Source: Sphingomonas bacterium | Lineage (GTDB): Bacteria > Pseudomonadota > Alphaproteobacteria > Sphingomonadales > Sphingomonadaceae | DNA length: 25,496 bases | Direction: 5' to 3' | Assembly: GCA_026785645.1 (NCBI GenBank) | Contig: JAJAZM010000038.1 | Span: 1 to 25,496 of the forward strand | Translations under genes and position numbers: made by a program | Part shown: one piece after another, positions 15,494 through 22,336 of the stretch | Numbering within the stretch: the first letter of the stretch is position 1 | How the letters are laid out: each line of letters starts with the position of its first letter | The notes under the pieces: model-generated | What the model was told of the DNA's origin: nothing | The model's database searches: none | Seen by the model: only the letters and a program-made list of their open reading frames with translations

Positions 15494-15793
15494 TCAGTAA
15501 CGCTGCTGGCGCTCATATTGCTCGCGATAATGCTTGATCCGGGTAACCCTGAGCCCGGGCATTCCGGAGCGGTCGACCGCGCGCTGCCAACTGGTGAACT
15601 CCTCCAGGCTGAGCGTGTAGCGGGCGCAGGCTTCATCGACGCTGAGCAGTCCGCCAGCGACCGCGGCGACGACCTCGGCCTTGCGCCGGACGACCCAGCG
15701 CGTGGTGCCCGCGGCGGGCAGCGAATCCAGCGTCAGCGGCTCGCCAAGCGGTCCAATAACCTGTGCCGGCCGGATTTTCTGATTCTCGAGCAT
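15494..15793 (-). CDS. sciP: SciP, small CtrA-inhibitory protein (DUF1153)
   Basis: In Caulobacter SciP binds DNA-bound CtrA and represses CtrA-dependent transcription in G1, restricting activation of cell-cycle genes. This 99-residue protein has the DUF1153 signature IGPLGEPLTLDSLPAAGTTR, then the helix-turn-helix core RRKAEVVAAVAGGLLSVDEA and LSLEEFTSWQRAVDRSG, with RTRIKHYR-like LRVTRIKHYREQY near the end. ATG 15793 has GAGGA five bases upstream; the TTG at 15805 would add four residues and is less likely. It is followed by a likely terminator, and the region upstream has TTAA-type half-sites consistent with CtrA control (weak). An unknown ORF lies 105 bases upstream on the same strand. 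Confidence 0.92.
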   Translation of the reverse strand: MLENQKIRPAQVIGPLGEPLTLDSLPAAGTTRWVVRRKAEVVAAVAGGLLSVDEACARYTLSLEEFTSWQRAVDRSGMPGLRVTRIKHYREQYERQQRY

Positions 15794-15898
15794 GCTGTTC
15801 CTCAACTACTACCGTGACTGCCGCCGGTGCTGGCGATGACCCTGTTTAACCAACGCCATTGAAGATATTCTGAAATGTGCTGGTAAACCGAAGCGTCA

Positions 15899-16132
15899 TC
15901 ATTCCTTACCGTCCGTTAACCCTGTTGCTTTCCCGAGCGATGCAAACGCCCCGCCGAGCCTGGCCGCCGAGTCGCGCCAGCCCTCGCCTGCGGAGAGGCA
16001 ATTGGCGATCGCCTCGCGCCGATTGGCGGCTTTGGGACCAGGCGGGCGGCCAAGCGCACCGAGCAGCTCGTCGACGTCGACCGTCGCCTCGGCTGCTGCT
16101 TTGAACTCACCCTGATGACGCGCCAAATTCAT
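15899..16132 (-). CDS. hypothetical protein, 77 aa
   Basis: Read on the minus strand, this ORF uses GC-rich third positions almost throughout (for example GAG GCG ACG GTC GAC GTC GAC GAG), as the confirmed genes here do, which argues for real coding. No signal peptide or membrane helix is apparent. Composition is Ala/Gly/Glu rich, and the fold is probably helical. I recognise no family. The start ATG 16132 has only a weak CAGG upstream. It lies between sciP (same strand, 105 bases downstream) and divergent mnmA (start 16204), leaving 71 bases for the two outward promoters. It could also be a small chance ORF in a high-GC gap. Confidence 0.5.
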   Translation of the reverse strand: MNLARHQGEFKAAAEATVDVDELLGALGRPPGPKAANRREAIANCLSAGEGWRDSAARLGGAFASLGKATGLTDGKE

Positions 16133-16203
16133 GCCTGACTATTTTCTAGCTGTGGTTTAGTCTCTCTATGCGGACAGGGTGAATTTCGGGTAAAGACGCC
16201 GCC

Positions 16204-17349
16204 ATGCCCGCCACATTCGACCTCGATCGCCCTGCCGGCGACACCAGAATTGTCGTCGCCATGTCGGGCGGGGTCGATTCGTCAGTGGTCGCGGCGATGG
16301 CTGCGCGCTCGGGGGCGGAGGTGATCGGGGTCACGCTCCAGCTGTACGACCATGGCGAAGCGGTCAAGCGCAGCGGCTCCTGCTGCGCCGGCCAGGACAT
16401 TTACGACGCCAAGACCGTCTGCGACCGCTTGGGAATCGCGCATTATGTGCTCGACTATGAAAGCCGGTTCCGGACGGGGGTGATCGACAAGTTCGCCGAC
16501 GAATATGCCGCGGGCCGGACCCCGGTGCCTTGCTCGCTGTGCAACCAGGGGGTTAAATTCGTCGATCTGATCGCTTTTGCAAAGGAGCTTGGCGCCGACT
16601 GCCTCGCCACCGGCCATTATGTCCGCCGCGTGGTGGTCGCCAATGGCAAGGAGGGGGACAAGCCGCAATTGTGGAAGGGCCGCGACCCGGCGCGCGACCA
16701 GAGCTATTTCCTCTATGGCACAACCGCCGACCAGCTCGATTATCTGCGCTTTCCGCTGGGCGACCTGCCCAAGAGCGAGGTGCGCAAGCTGGCCGAGGCC
16801 GAGGGGCTGGTGGTCGCCAACAAGCCCGACAGCCAGGACATCTGCTTCGTCCCCGACGGCGATTATGCGTCGCTGGTCAAGAAATTGCGCCCCGAAACCG
16901 CCGCACCGGGCGAGATCGTCGCGATGGACGGCACCAAGCTTGGGACCCATCAGGGCGTGGTCCATTTCACCATCGGCCAGCGCCGCGGGATCGAGGTCGG
17001 CGGACAGAAGGAGCCGCTGTACGTGGTTCGGATCGAGCCCGACACCAAGCGCCTGGTGGTCGGCCCGCGTCGCGCGCTGGCGGTCGCGTCGGCCAGTGTC
17101 GCCGGCTTGAACTGGCTCGCCGAGGACCAAAGCGAGGTCTACGCCAAGGTGCGATCGATGGCGCCTGCGGTGCCGGTGCATTGGGATGGCGCTGTGGGTA
17201 AGGACGATGGTCGGCTGACCTTCGCGCGGCCCGAATATGGAGTCGCTCCCGGCCAGTCGGCGGTATTCTACGACGGCGAACGCCTGCTCGGCGGCGGCAC
17301 CATCACCGCGACCGAGGCGGCAACGATCGACGAGGCGGTGGCGGCGTAA
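16204..17349 (+). CDS. mnmA: tRNA-specific 2-thiouridylase MnmA
   Basis: MnmA thiolates C2 of U34 in tRNA-Lys, -Glu and -Gln, using sulfur relayed to an active-site cysteine. At 381 residues it is close to the usual length (~360-380). The ATP-pyrophosphatase P-loop SGGVDSS occupies residues 21-27. The two catalytic cysteines are C113 in PCSLCNQGVKF and C214 in DSQDICFVPDGDY, equivalent to E. coli C102 and C199. The GTTADQLDYLRFPLG and KPDSQD segments are typical. The extra SGSCCAGQDIYDAKTVC near residues 57-73 is also common in alphaproteobacterial MnmA. GGGTAAAG lies upstream of the ATG. It is a single-gene unit followed by a long gene-free stretch. Confidence 0.96.
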   Translation: MPATFDLDRPAGDTRIVVAMSGGVDSSVVAAMAARSGAEVIGVTLQLYDHGEAVKRSGSCCAGQDIYDAKTVCDRLGIAHYVLDYESRFRTGVIDKFADEYAAGRTPVPCSLCNQGVKFVDLIAFAKELGADCLATGHYVRRVVVANGKEGDKPQLWKGRDPARDQSYFLYGTTADQLDYLRFPLGDLPKSEVRKLAEAEGLVVANKPDSQDICFVPDGDYASLVKKLRPETAAPGEIVAMDGTKLGTHQGVVHFTIGQRRGIEVGGQKEPLYVVRIEPDTKRLVVGPRRALAVASASVAGLNWLAEDQSEVYAKVRSMAPAVPVHWDGAVGKDDGRLTFARPEYGVAPGQSAVFYDGERLLGGGTITATEAATIDEAVAA

Positions 17350-17654
17350 GCCCGGCGACCAGCGCTGTAAAAAGCCCGAAGGTCGCGCTCGTGACACTTC
17401 CTCCAGCGAGTCGCTCCCCCCCCAACAGGGGGGTCATCAACTTCAGAATCAACTTTGGATATTTCGATGGCAGATGCGCGGGCGGCCGGATGCTGCGGCA
17501 ATTAGCGCAGCCAAGGTGATCTACGGTTTGAAAGAGCCTGTCCCACGCCAGTCAAAGACCAAGCCAACGACTCGCGAAGCCGCCTACCCAAGCAGTCGAA
17601 ATCCTACTTTGGAAGCTATTTCGTGATGGGGTTGCGGGGGACGCGCTATCTAAC

Positions 17655-17680
17655 GTCCGCAATGGGTCGAATGCGGACAT
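17655..17680 (+). repeat. GTCCGC...GCGGAC palindromic intergenic repeat, copy 1
   Basis: Arms GTCCGCA (17655-17661) and TGCGGAC (17672-17678) are perfectly complementary around a 10-base loop containing ATGGGT. On the minus strand it reads as the MSAFDPLRT-like peptide frequently found as a spurious ORF in sphingomonad genomes. Confidence 0.75.
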
Positions 17681-17693
17681 CGGAAGCTGACGA

Positions 17694-17713
17694 CCGCAAC
17701 GGGTGGGAAGCTG
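17694..17713 (+). repeat. degenerate copy of the same intergenic repeat
   Basis: Bases 17694-17713 match 17 of 20 positions of the corresponding part of the copy at 18124-18152 and lie in the same orientation, 39 bases after copy 1. The palindromic arms are decayed. It abuts the PilZ stop codon (17716-17718). Confidence 0.5.
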
Positions 17714-17715
17714 TT

Positions 17716-18066
17716 CTAAGCTCGTGTCTTCATCAACGCGGCGAGGGCTGTTGATCTCACCATCAGGGCCGAAACCTCCCGGGCGTCCAGCTCGTCCTTG
17801 AAGCAAAGACCAAGGAGCCCGCCGGTCTGCCATCTGACCACTGCCGCACAGCCAAGCGATCCGCAGTCGAGAAACACCGTCGTTCCGGGCGAAAATTCTG
17901 TCGAGCAATGCAATTTTGCACCGCCGGAAGACAAATCGAGGATCTGGACCGAATGACGCTCACCATTGGCTTGAAGGAACGCCGGTAACGCCACCGGAAC
18001 GCGCGGATAGACGCGGCGGTCGGCATATGGATCATCGTCTTCAAGGGTCGAAGTGGAGTTTGTCAT
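17716..18066 (-). CDS. PilZ-domain protein (c-di-GMP binding), 116 aa
   Basis: From ATG 18066 the protein is essentially a single PilZ domain. The c-di-GMP-binding RxxxR motif is in DRRVYPRVPV (R18 to R22) and the second motif is DLSSGGAKL at about 44-52. The domain then continues through TTVFLDCGSLGCAAVVRWQ and LLGLCFKDEL. Both binding motifs are intact, so it is probably a c-di-GMP effector acting on motility, exopolysaccharide or adhesion; no partner is encoded nearby. The frame can be extended to 18396, but this upstream part is antisense and includes peptides from an intergenic repeat, so I reject it. Only a weak GGGA precedes the start. Confidence 0.87.
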   Translation of the reverse strand: MTNSTSTLEDDDPYADRRVYPRVPVALPAFLQANGERHSVQILDLSSGGAKLHCSTEFSPGTTVFLDCGSLGCAAVVRWQTGGLLGLCFKDELDAREVSALMVRSTALAALMKTRA

Positions 18067-18123
18067 ACTGTCCCGCCAATGACGGTGGCGTAGCACAGTT
18101 GTGCTGCCAGGGTGTAAACGCGG

Positions 18124-18152
18124 AATGTCCGCAATGGGTGGAAAGCGGGCAT
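18124..18152 (+). repeat. GTCCGC...GCGGGC palindromic intergenic repeat, copy 2
   Basis: Arms TGTCCGC (18126-18132) and GCGGGCA (18145-18151) pair with one wobble around GCAATGGGT-type loop sequence, in the same orientation as the copies at 17655 and 17694. It lies in the 145-base gap between the divergent PilZ and FKBP genes and creates the spurious MSAMGGKRAS peptide upstream of the FKBP start. Confidence 0.75.
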
Positions 18153-18211
18153 CGCCAGACAGGGCGTGGTCGTGGCTTTCCATCCGCCTCGACTTCGCTA
18201 CACAAGCGCAA

Positions 18212-18712
18212 ATGAAGAAACTTGCTGTTGCCGCAATCGGCCTGTCGCTCCTCCTTTCCGCCTGTGCCACAGTTCCGCCGCCGCCGCCCGCGCCAACGCC
18301 GCCGGTGACCGCGCCCGGGCCCGACTTCCTTGCGCGCAACGGCGCCGCCACGGGGGTCGTGACGACGCCCAGCGGGCTGCAATACTTCATCGTCAAATCG
18401 GGCGAGCCGACCGGCCGACCGCCGCTGTCGGGGGAGAGCGTGACCTTCGATTATGAGGGCAAATTGACCACCGGCGAGACGTTCGACAGCAGCTTCGCGC
18501 GGGGCGAGCCGTTGACCGGCAATATCGAACGGTTTGTTCCGGGGTTCACCGAGACGCTGAAATTGATGCGGCCCGGCGACGAGTGGATCGTGTGGATCCC
18601 GCCCGCATTGGGCTATGGCGCGGAGGCGAGCGGCCCAATCCCGGCCAATAGCGTGCTGCGCTTCCGGATGGCGCTGCACAAGGTCACGCCAGCGGCGGCA
18701 CCTACCCCCTAA
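18212..18712 (+). CDS. FKBP-type peptidyl-prolyl isomerase lipoprotein
   Basis: A 166-residue lipoprotein that should catalyse prolyl cis-trans isomerisation of envelope proteins. The signal peptide MKKLAVAAIGLSLLLSAC ends in a lipobox (LLSAC, C18); the following Ser/Ala/Thr/Pro-rich linker (VPPPPPAPTPPV) leads to an FKBP domain at about 50-160 containing GLQYFIVKSGEPTG, SVTFDYEGKLTTGETFDSSF, FVPGFTETLKLMRPGDEWIV and IPPALGYGAEA. These are the usual FKBP segments (PPIase pocket residues Y, F, D, V, W, Y). ATG 18212 has no ribosome-binding site; the next upstream frame is repeat-derived, so a leaderless or weakly translated start is possible. The stop overlaps the convergent esterase gene by 4 bases. 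Confidence 0.9.
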   Translation: MKKLAVAAIGLSLLLSACATVPPPPPAPTPPVTAPGPDFLARNGAATGVVTTPSGLQYFIVKSGEPTGRPPLSGESVTFDYEGKLTTGETFDSSFARGEPLTGNIERFVPGFTETLKLMRPGDEWIVWIPPALGYGAEASGPIPANSVLRFRMALHKVTPAAAPTP

Positions 18713-19821
18713 CGCATCAGCCCGGCGGCGCGGAGCGCATCCTCGATCACCGCACCGACTCCGGTCGGGCGGCGGGGGGTGACCGGAATGGCGCGGGTGC
18801 GGGGAGGCTCGGCGGCGGCGACGACAATCGGTTTCGCCGGTGCCGCCCGCTTCGTTGCAACGGTCCCGGTCAGCCCCCAGGATTCGGCGATCCGGCTGGT
18901 CGAGCAGATATTCGCCTCGAGCATGTGCGGGCCGGCGGTGCCGCATGGCTCATTGCCGCGCGTGGCGAGCGGGGTGCCGTGGCCCATGCCTTCGATATCA
19001 TATTTCTCGATCACCGCGCGGCCGTCGCCGTCGTGCCACACTTCGCGGCGGTGGCCGTCGACCCGGTCGACCAGGCTGCGCGTCTCGCCCAGCCCGTGCA
19101 GATCGCGCCACTGATCGACGATCACCACCGCATTGGCTGCATCGACGATCATGTCGCGGGTGCCGTGCCACACCGACAGGGTAGGCACTGCGCCGCGCTG
19201 CGGGGCGGCGGCTTTGGCGCGTTTGGCAAGCTCGATCCGCGACGGGCCGCCAGACCCGCGCATCCGTTCGAGCGCCTCGGGCAGGGTGTTGGCGCTGGCG
19301 AAGGGCAGCCCGGCGATGATCGCGCCGCCGGCGAACAGATCGGGGTAAGCGGCGAGCATCACCGCAGTCATCGCGCCGCCCGCCGACAGGCCGGTGACGA
19401 AGATCCGCGAGGCGTCGAGCCGATGCTCGGCGACCATATTCTCGATCATCCGAGCGATCGACCGGGCTTCGCCGTCGCCGCGCCGCGCGTCGGCCGGAGC
19501 GTACCAGTTGAAGCACAGATTGTGATTATTGGCGCGGCGCTGCTCGGGGTAGAGCAAGGCAAAGCCGTGGCGGTCGGCCAGTTTCGACCAGCCGCTGCCC
19601 TTGTCATAGACCGCCGCATTTTGGGTGCAGCCGTGGAGCACGACCACCAGCGGCGCGTTGGCAGGGAGATCGTCGGGAACGTAGATTCGGGCGTCGAGCG
19701 CGCCGGGGTTGGGGCCGAAGCCGGTCATCGCGGTCAGCCGGCCATCGCCATCGGCCATTGCCGCAAGCCCGGCGCGGCGTATCGCGGTGAGGCGCAAGAC
19801 TGTGTTTCCGAGACCGCGCAT
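18709..19821 (-). CDS. PHB-depolymerase-family esterase (alpha/beta hydrolase)
   Basis: The 370-residue protein belongs to the esterase_phd (LpqC / PHB depolymerase) family. The oxyanion segment VVLHGCTQNAAVYD is at about 60-73, the nucleophile S136 sits in GLSAGG, and D213 and H271 (GMGHGTPL) complete a plausible catalytic triad. No signal peptide is evident at the N-terminus (MRGLGNTVLRLTAIRRAG), so it may act inside the cell, possibly on PHB granules or oligomers, though related enzymes hydrolyse other esters such as feruloyl or acetyl groups. AAGGA lies seven bases before ATG 19821. A perfect TGC palindrome is upstream (19850-19864), matching the phasin promoter. The proline-rich C-terminal 50 residues are unlike the family core. 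Confidence 0.87.
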   Translation of the reverse strand: MRGLGNTVLRLTAIRRAGLAAMADGDGRLTAMTGFGPNPGALDARIYVPDDLPANAPLVVVLHGCTQNAAVYDKGSGWSKLADRHGFALLYPEQRRANNHNLCFNWYAPADARRGDGEARSIARMIENMVAEHRLDASRIFVTGLSAGGAMTAVMLAAYPDLFAGGAIIAGLPFASANTLPEALERMRGSGGPSRIELAKRAKAAAPQRGAVPTLSVWHGTRDMIVDAANAVVIVDQWRDLHGLGETRSLVDRVDGHRREVWHDGDGRAVIEKYDIEGMGHGTPLATRGNEPCGTAGPHMLEANICSTSRIAESWGLTGTVATKRAAPAKPIVVAAAEPPRTRAIPVTPRRPTGVGAVIEDALRAAGLMR

Positions 19822-19849
19822 GAGCTATTCCTTCGCAAAAGCAGCAAAA

Positions 19850-19864
19850 TGCTGCACTGCAGCA
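19850..19864 (-). promoter_or_regulatory. PhaR-like TGC palindrome upstream of the esterase
   Basis: The 15-mer TGCTGCACTGCAGCA is a perfect palindrome apart from its central base; it contains CTGC-N3-GCAG. It lies 28 bases upstream of the esterase ATG and 55 bases after the phzF stop. The first box of the phasin promoter (4111-4125) matches its reverse complement at 13 of 15 positions. An additional GCAGC copy lies just downstream (19841-19845). Confidence 0.6.
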
Positions 19865-19919
19865 ATAGGTGGGCGCGTCGGAAGTTCCAGACAAGGGCAA
19901 ATCGGCGCGATTCGGCGCG

Positions 19920-20726
19920 CTACAGCTGGAAATGCCCTTCGATCACGGTCACGCAATGGCCGCCGAGAATGACCCGGTCGCCCCCGTCTTGTGTCGAAGC
20001 CACCCTCAGCTCGCACTCGATCTGGCCGCCGCGCTTGCTCGCCTGGAAGGCGGTGAAGCGGTGGCGGTCGAGCTTGTCCGCCCAGAACGGCACGAGCGCG
20101 GCGTGGGCCGACCCGGTGACCGGATCCTCGTCGATGCCGTGATAGGCAGCGAACACGCGGCTGGCGATATCGCTTTCGTCGCCCGGCGCGGTGACAATCA
20201 CAAGCCGGTCGATGGTGCGCAGGGCAGCGAAATCGGGCGCGACGGCGCGGACGGCGGCTTCGTCGGCGAGGGTGGCGATCGCCGCGCCATTGCCGCCGCG
20301 GCTGAGGAAGGTCGGGGTATCGGCGGGAAGCCCGAGCGCATCGAGCAGGCCGGGCTCGGTGCCTTTCGCGACCGGATAGGCCGGCAGGTCGAGCGCGAGA
20401 TTGCCATGATCGCGGGTGACGGTGAGGATTCCCGAGCGGGTGGCGAAGCGGATTGCGGTGCCGCTCATCAGGACATGCGCGCTGGCCAGCGTGGCGTGGC
20501 CGCACAGATCGACCTCGACTGTCGGGGTGAACCAGCGCAGGTCGTAATCGGCGTCGGCGGCGTCGCTGGGCACGGTAAAGGCGGTCTCGGCGAGGTTATT
20601 CTCGGCCGCGATCGACTGCATCGTCGTATCGGGCAGCCATTCGGTGAGCGGGATCACCGCCGCCGGATTGCCCTCGAACGGCCGGCTCGCGAAGGCATCG
20701 ACCTGGAAGAAGGGCAGCGGAGTCAC
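19920..20726 (-). CDS. PhzF-family isomerase/epimerase-like protein
   Basis: A 268-residue PhzF-like protein with two similar diaminopimelate-epimerase-type halves. The N-terminal FQVDAFASRPFEGNPAAVIP and ENNLAETAF (E47 equivalent to the catalytic Glu45 of PhzF) are characteristic, as are LCGHATLASAHVL and the second-half GIDEDPVTGSAHAALVPFW. PhzF is the isomerase of phenazine synthesis, but most relatives, including this one, sit outside any phenazine cluster and have no known substrate. The GTG start overlaps the preceding CDF stop (GTGA), so it is the last gene of a coupled pdxH-CDF-phzF unit. Confidence 0.9.
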   Translation of the reverse strand: MTPLPFFQVDAFASRPFEGNPAAVIPLTEWLPDTTMQSIAAENNLAETAFTVPSDAADADYDLRWFTPTVEVDLCGHATLASAHVLMSGTAIRFATRSGILTVTRDHGNLALDLPAYPVAKGTEPGLLDALGLPADTPTFLSRGGNGAAIATLADEAAVRAVAPDFAALRTIDRLVIVTAPGDESDIASRVFAAYHGIDEDPVTGSAHAALVPFWADKLDRHRFTAFQASKRGGQIECELRVASTQDGGDRVILGGHCVTVIEGHFQL

Positions 20727-21673
20727 GTCCGGCTTTCGGTGATCGCCGAGGGCAGCATCGTCTCGCGGTCGGTATGACCCTCGGGGTCGAGGTGGATCAG
20801 GATTTCGGTCCCCGGGAAGCGCGCTTGGAGCGCCTCCTCGACCGTGTCCATCCGCTCATGCGCATCCTCGACAGACCAGGTCCCCGGCACCCAGACGTGG
20901 AACTGGACGAAATCATGCGCGCCGCTGGTGCGGGTGCGGCAATCGTGGAGACCGGCAAGCTCGGGATGTTCGGCCGCCGCGGCGAGAAACGCTTGGCGTT
21001 TAGCGGCGGGCCATTCCTTGTCCATCAACTGGTCGATCGATCGGATCGCCGCGCGCCACGCGCCAAACATCAGCCAGCCTGCGATCACGATCCCGAACAA
21101 CGGGTCGGCCATCCGCCAGCCGAGCAACTGGTCGAGCACCAAGGCGATGATCACTGACAGGTTGAGCAGCAGGTCGGACTGATAATGAAGATGGTCGGTC
21201 TCGATCGCGACCGATCTGGTGCGCTTGATGACGTAGCGCTGGTAGGCGAGCAAGGCGAAGGTCGTGCCAATCGCGACCATCGACACCCCTATGCCAAGCT
21301 CGAGCCCCTCGGTCTGGGCATCGCTGCCGAGCCGGTCGATCGCGCGCCACCCGATGGCAATGGCGGAGATGGAGATCAGCACGACCTGCGCCAGCGCGGC
21401 CAGCGCCTCCGCCTTGCCGTGGCCGAAGCGATGGTCGTCGTCGGCCGGCATCGCCGCCATGCGCACCCCGACCAGAGTGACGATGCTGGCGATCAGGTCG
21501 AGTGCGGTGTCGGCGAGGCTGCCGAGCATGGCGACCGAGCCGGTGTGAATCGCGGCATAAGCTTTGAGCAGGACGAGGAACACCGCCATGGTGATGCTGG
21601 CGATCGCCGCACGAGTAGTGAGCCGGGCACGGGCGGCGCTGCGGTCGGCGTGGGCGTTTGCGGCCGCCGTCAT
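20723..21673 (-). CDS. cation diffusion facilitator (FieF-type metal exporter)
   Basis: From ATG 21673 (316 aa). Six TM helices occupy about residues 20-200, followed by a cytoplasmic metal-binding domain. The transport site is visible: D55 and D59 (SLADTALDLIAS) and H163 and D167 (HYQSDLLLN), equivalent to E. coli FieF D45, D49, H153 and D157. The DDHRFGHGKAEAL loop is the usual cytosolic signature. It should export divalent cations such as Zn or Fe(II) in exchange for protons. The longer frame to 21757 runs into pdxH and is rejected: ATG 21673 overlaps the pdxH stop (ATGA). Coupling to a B6-related gene is unusual. Confidence 0.92.
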   Translation of the reverse strand: MTAAANAHADRSAARARLTTRAAIASITMAVFLVLLKAYAAIHTGSVAMLGSLADTALDLIASIVTLVGVRMAAMPADDDHRFGHGKAEALAALAQVVLISISAIAIGWRAIDRLGSDAQTEGLELGIGVSMVAIGTTFALLAYQRYVIKRTRSVAIETDHLHYQSDLLLNLSVIIALVLDQLLGWRMADPLFGIVIAGWLMFGAWRAAIRSIDQLMDKEWPAAKRQAFLAAAAEHPELAGLHDCRTRTSGAHDFVQFHVWVPGTWSVEDAHERMDTVEEALQARFPGTEILIHLDPEGHTDRETMLPSAITESRT

Positions 21674-22248
21674 GGGTAGAGCATCCCTTCGGTCCACACT
21701 GTCCCGGCGCGGACGAACAGGCGGCGCTCGTGGAGACGGTGGGCGCGGTCTGACCACAGTTCGATTCGGGTTGGCACCACTCGAAAGCCCGACCAGCGCG
21801 GCGGGCGGGGCACCGGCTGATCCTCGAACCGCGCCTTCATCTGCTCGAACCGTGCCTCGAAGGTTTCACGGGCGTCGAGCGGGCGCGACTGGTCCGAAGC
21901 CCAGGCGCCGAGCCGCGAATTGCGCCCGCGCGAAGCGAAATAGATATCGGCCTCGGCATCGCTGACCGCCTCGACCGGCCCTTCGATCCGCACCTGGCGG
22001 CGAAGCGTCTTCCAGTGAAACAGCAAGGCGGCGTTGGGATTGGCGGCAAGCTCGCCGCCCTTGCGGCTGTCGAGGTTGGTGTAGAACACGAAACCGGCGG
22101 GTCCATGGCCCTTGAGCAGCACCATCCGCACCGACGGGCGCCCGGCCGAATCGACCGTCGCCAGCGCCATCGCTTCGGGATCGTTGAGCTCGGACGCCTT
22201 GGCCTCGGCGAACCATGCATCGAACAGGGTGATTGGATCATCGCTCAT
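21670..22248 (-). CDS. pdxH: pyridoxamine 5'-phosphate oxidase
   Basis: PdxH makes pyridoxal 5'-phosphate from pyridoxamine or pyridoxine phosphate with FMN and oxygen. The protein is 192 residues, slightly shorter than the E. coli enzyme (218). The FMN-binding block PSVRMVLLKGHGPAGFVFYT, the SRKGGEL helix, ALLFHWKTLRRQVRIEGPVE, and the phosphate-binding ASRGRNSRLGAWASDQSR are all present, as is the C-terminal FRVVPTRIELW...LYP pattern. An AGGA lies upstream of the ATG. It is the first gene of the pdxH-CDF-phzF unit and diverges from the chaperone gene at 22436 across two long hairpins. Confidence 0.93.
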   Translation of the reverse strand: MSDDPITLFDAWFAEAKASELNDPEAMALATVDSAGRPSVRMVLLKGHGPAGFVFYTNLDSRKGGELAANPNAALLFHWKTLRRQVRIEGPVEAVSDAEADIYFASRGRNSRLGAWASDQSRPLDARETFEARFEQMKARFEDQPVPRPPRWSGFRVVPTRIELWSDRAHRLHERRLFVRAGTVWTEGMLYP

Positions 22249-22263
22249 TTCGGGGTCGTCCTA

Positions 22264-22323
22264 GAGCCTGATCGTCGACGGAGAAAGCGCTTTGCGCTTT
22301 CGCCGTTGACGTGAATCAGGCTC
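22264..22323. repeat. 60-base near-perfect hairpin (REP-like), unit 1
   Basis: GAGCCTGAT (22264-22272) pairs with ATCAGGCTC (22315-22323). CGTCGACGG then pairs with CCGTTGACG (one wobble), and GAAAGCGC with GCGCTTTC around a TTT loop. Only one A-G mismatch and a TGA bulge break the stem. It lies 16 bases upstream of pdxH. Confidence 0.85.
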
Positions 22324-22336
22324 CATCAAAAATCTT

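Larger units (their letters stand above)
17350..17715. other. 366-base gene-poor stretch with repeats
   Basis: No convincing gene lies between mnmA and the PilZ gene. ORFs on either strand lack third-position GC bias and family motifs. Base composition is visibly less GC-rich than the flanks from about 17440 to 17640. Contents are a GCGACC/GGTCGC inverted repeat near 17355-17386, a C8-AACA-G6 hairpin at 17416-17433 without a T run, and two copies of a sphingomonad-type intergenic repeat at 17655-17680 and 17694-17713. It may hold the remains of a decayed gene, but I cannot show which. Confidence 0.6.

Noticed and set aside
16282..17397. 371-residue minus-strand ORF opposite mnmA
   Set aside because: Antisense to mnmA, which has both catalytic cysteines and the P-loop; no motif in the shadow.
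17416..17433. C8-AACA-G6 hairpin as the mnmA terminator
   Set aside because: It is over 60 bases from the stop and no T run follows; the pairing is simply a C run facing a G run.
17552..17908. 118-residue minus-strand ORF containing MSAFDPLRT
   Set aside because: The MSAFDPLRT stretch is the translated palindromic repeat, a well-known source of false ORFs, and the ORF overlaps the PilZ gene in another frame.
17716..18396. 226-residue version of the PilZ gene starting at 18396
   Set aside because: The extra N-terminal part overlaps the FKBP gene in antisense and contains peptides from the intergenic repeat (DARFPPIADIP). The ATG at 18066 gives a normal PilZ domain.
18925..20142. 405-residue plus-strand ORF opposite the esterase and phzF genes
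   Set aside because: Antisense shadow of two genes with clear motifs; no domain visible.
19920..20726. phenazine biosynthesis
   Set aside because: A PhzF-like gene alone does not make phenazine; no other phz genes are present.
22264..22323. transcription terminator of pdxH or the chaperone gene
   Set aside because: The element lies upstream of both divergent genes, not downstream, and no T run follows it.
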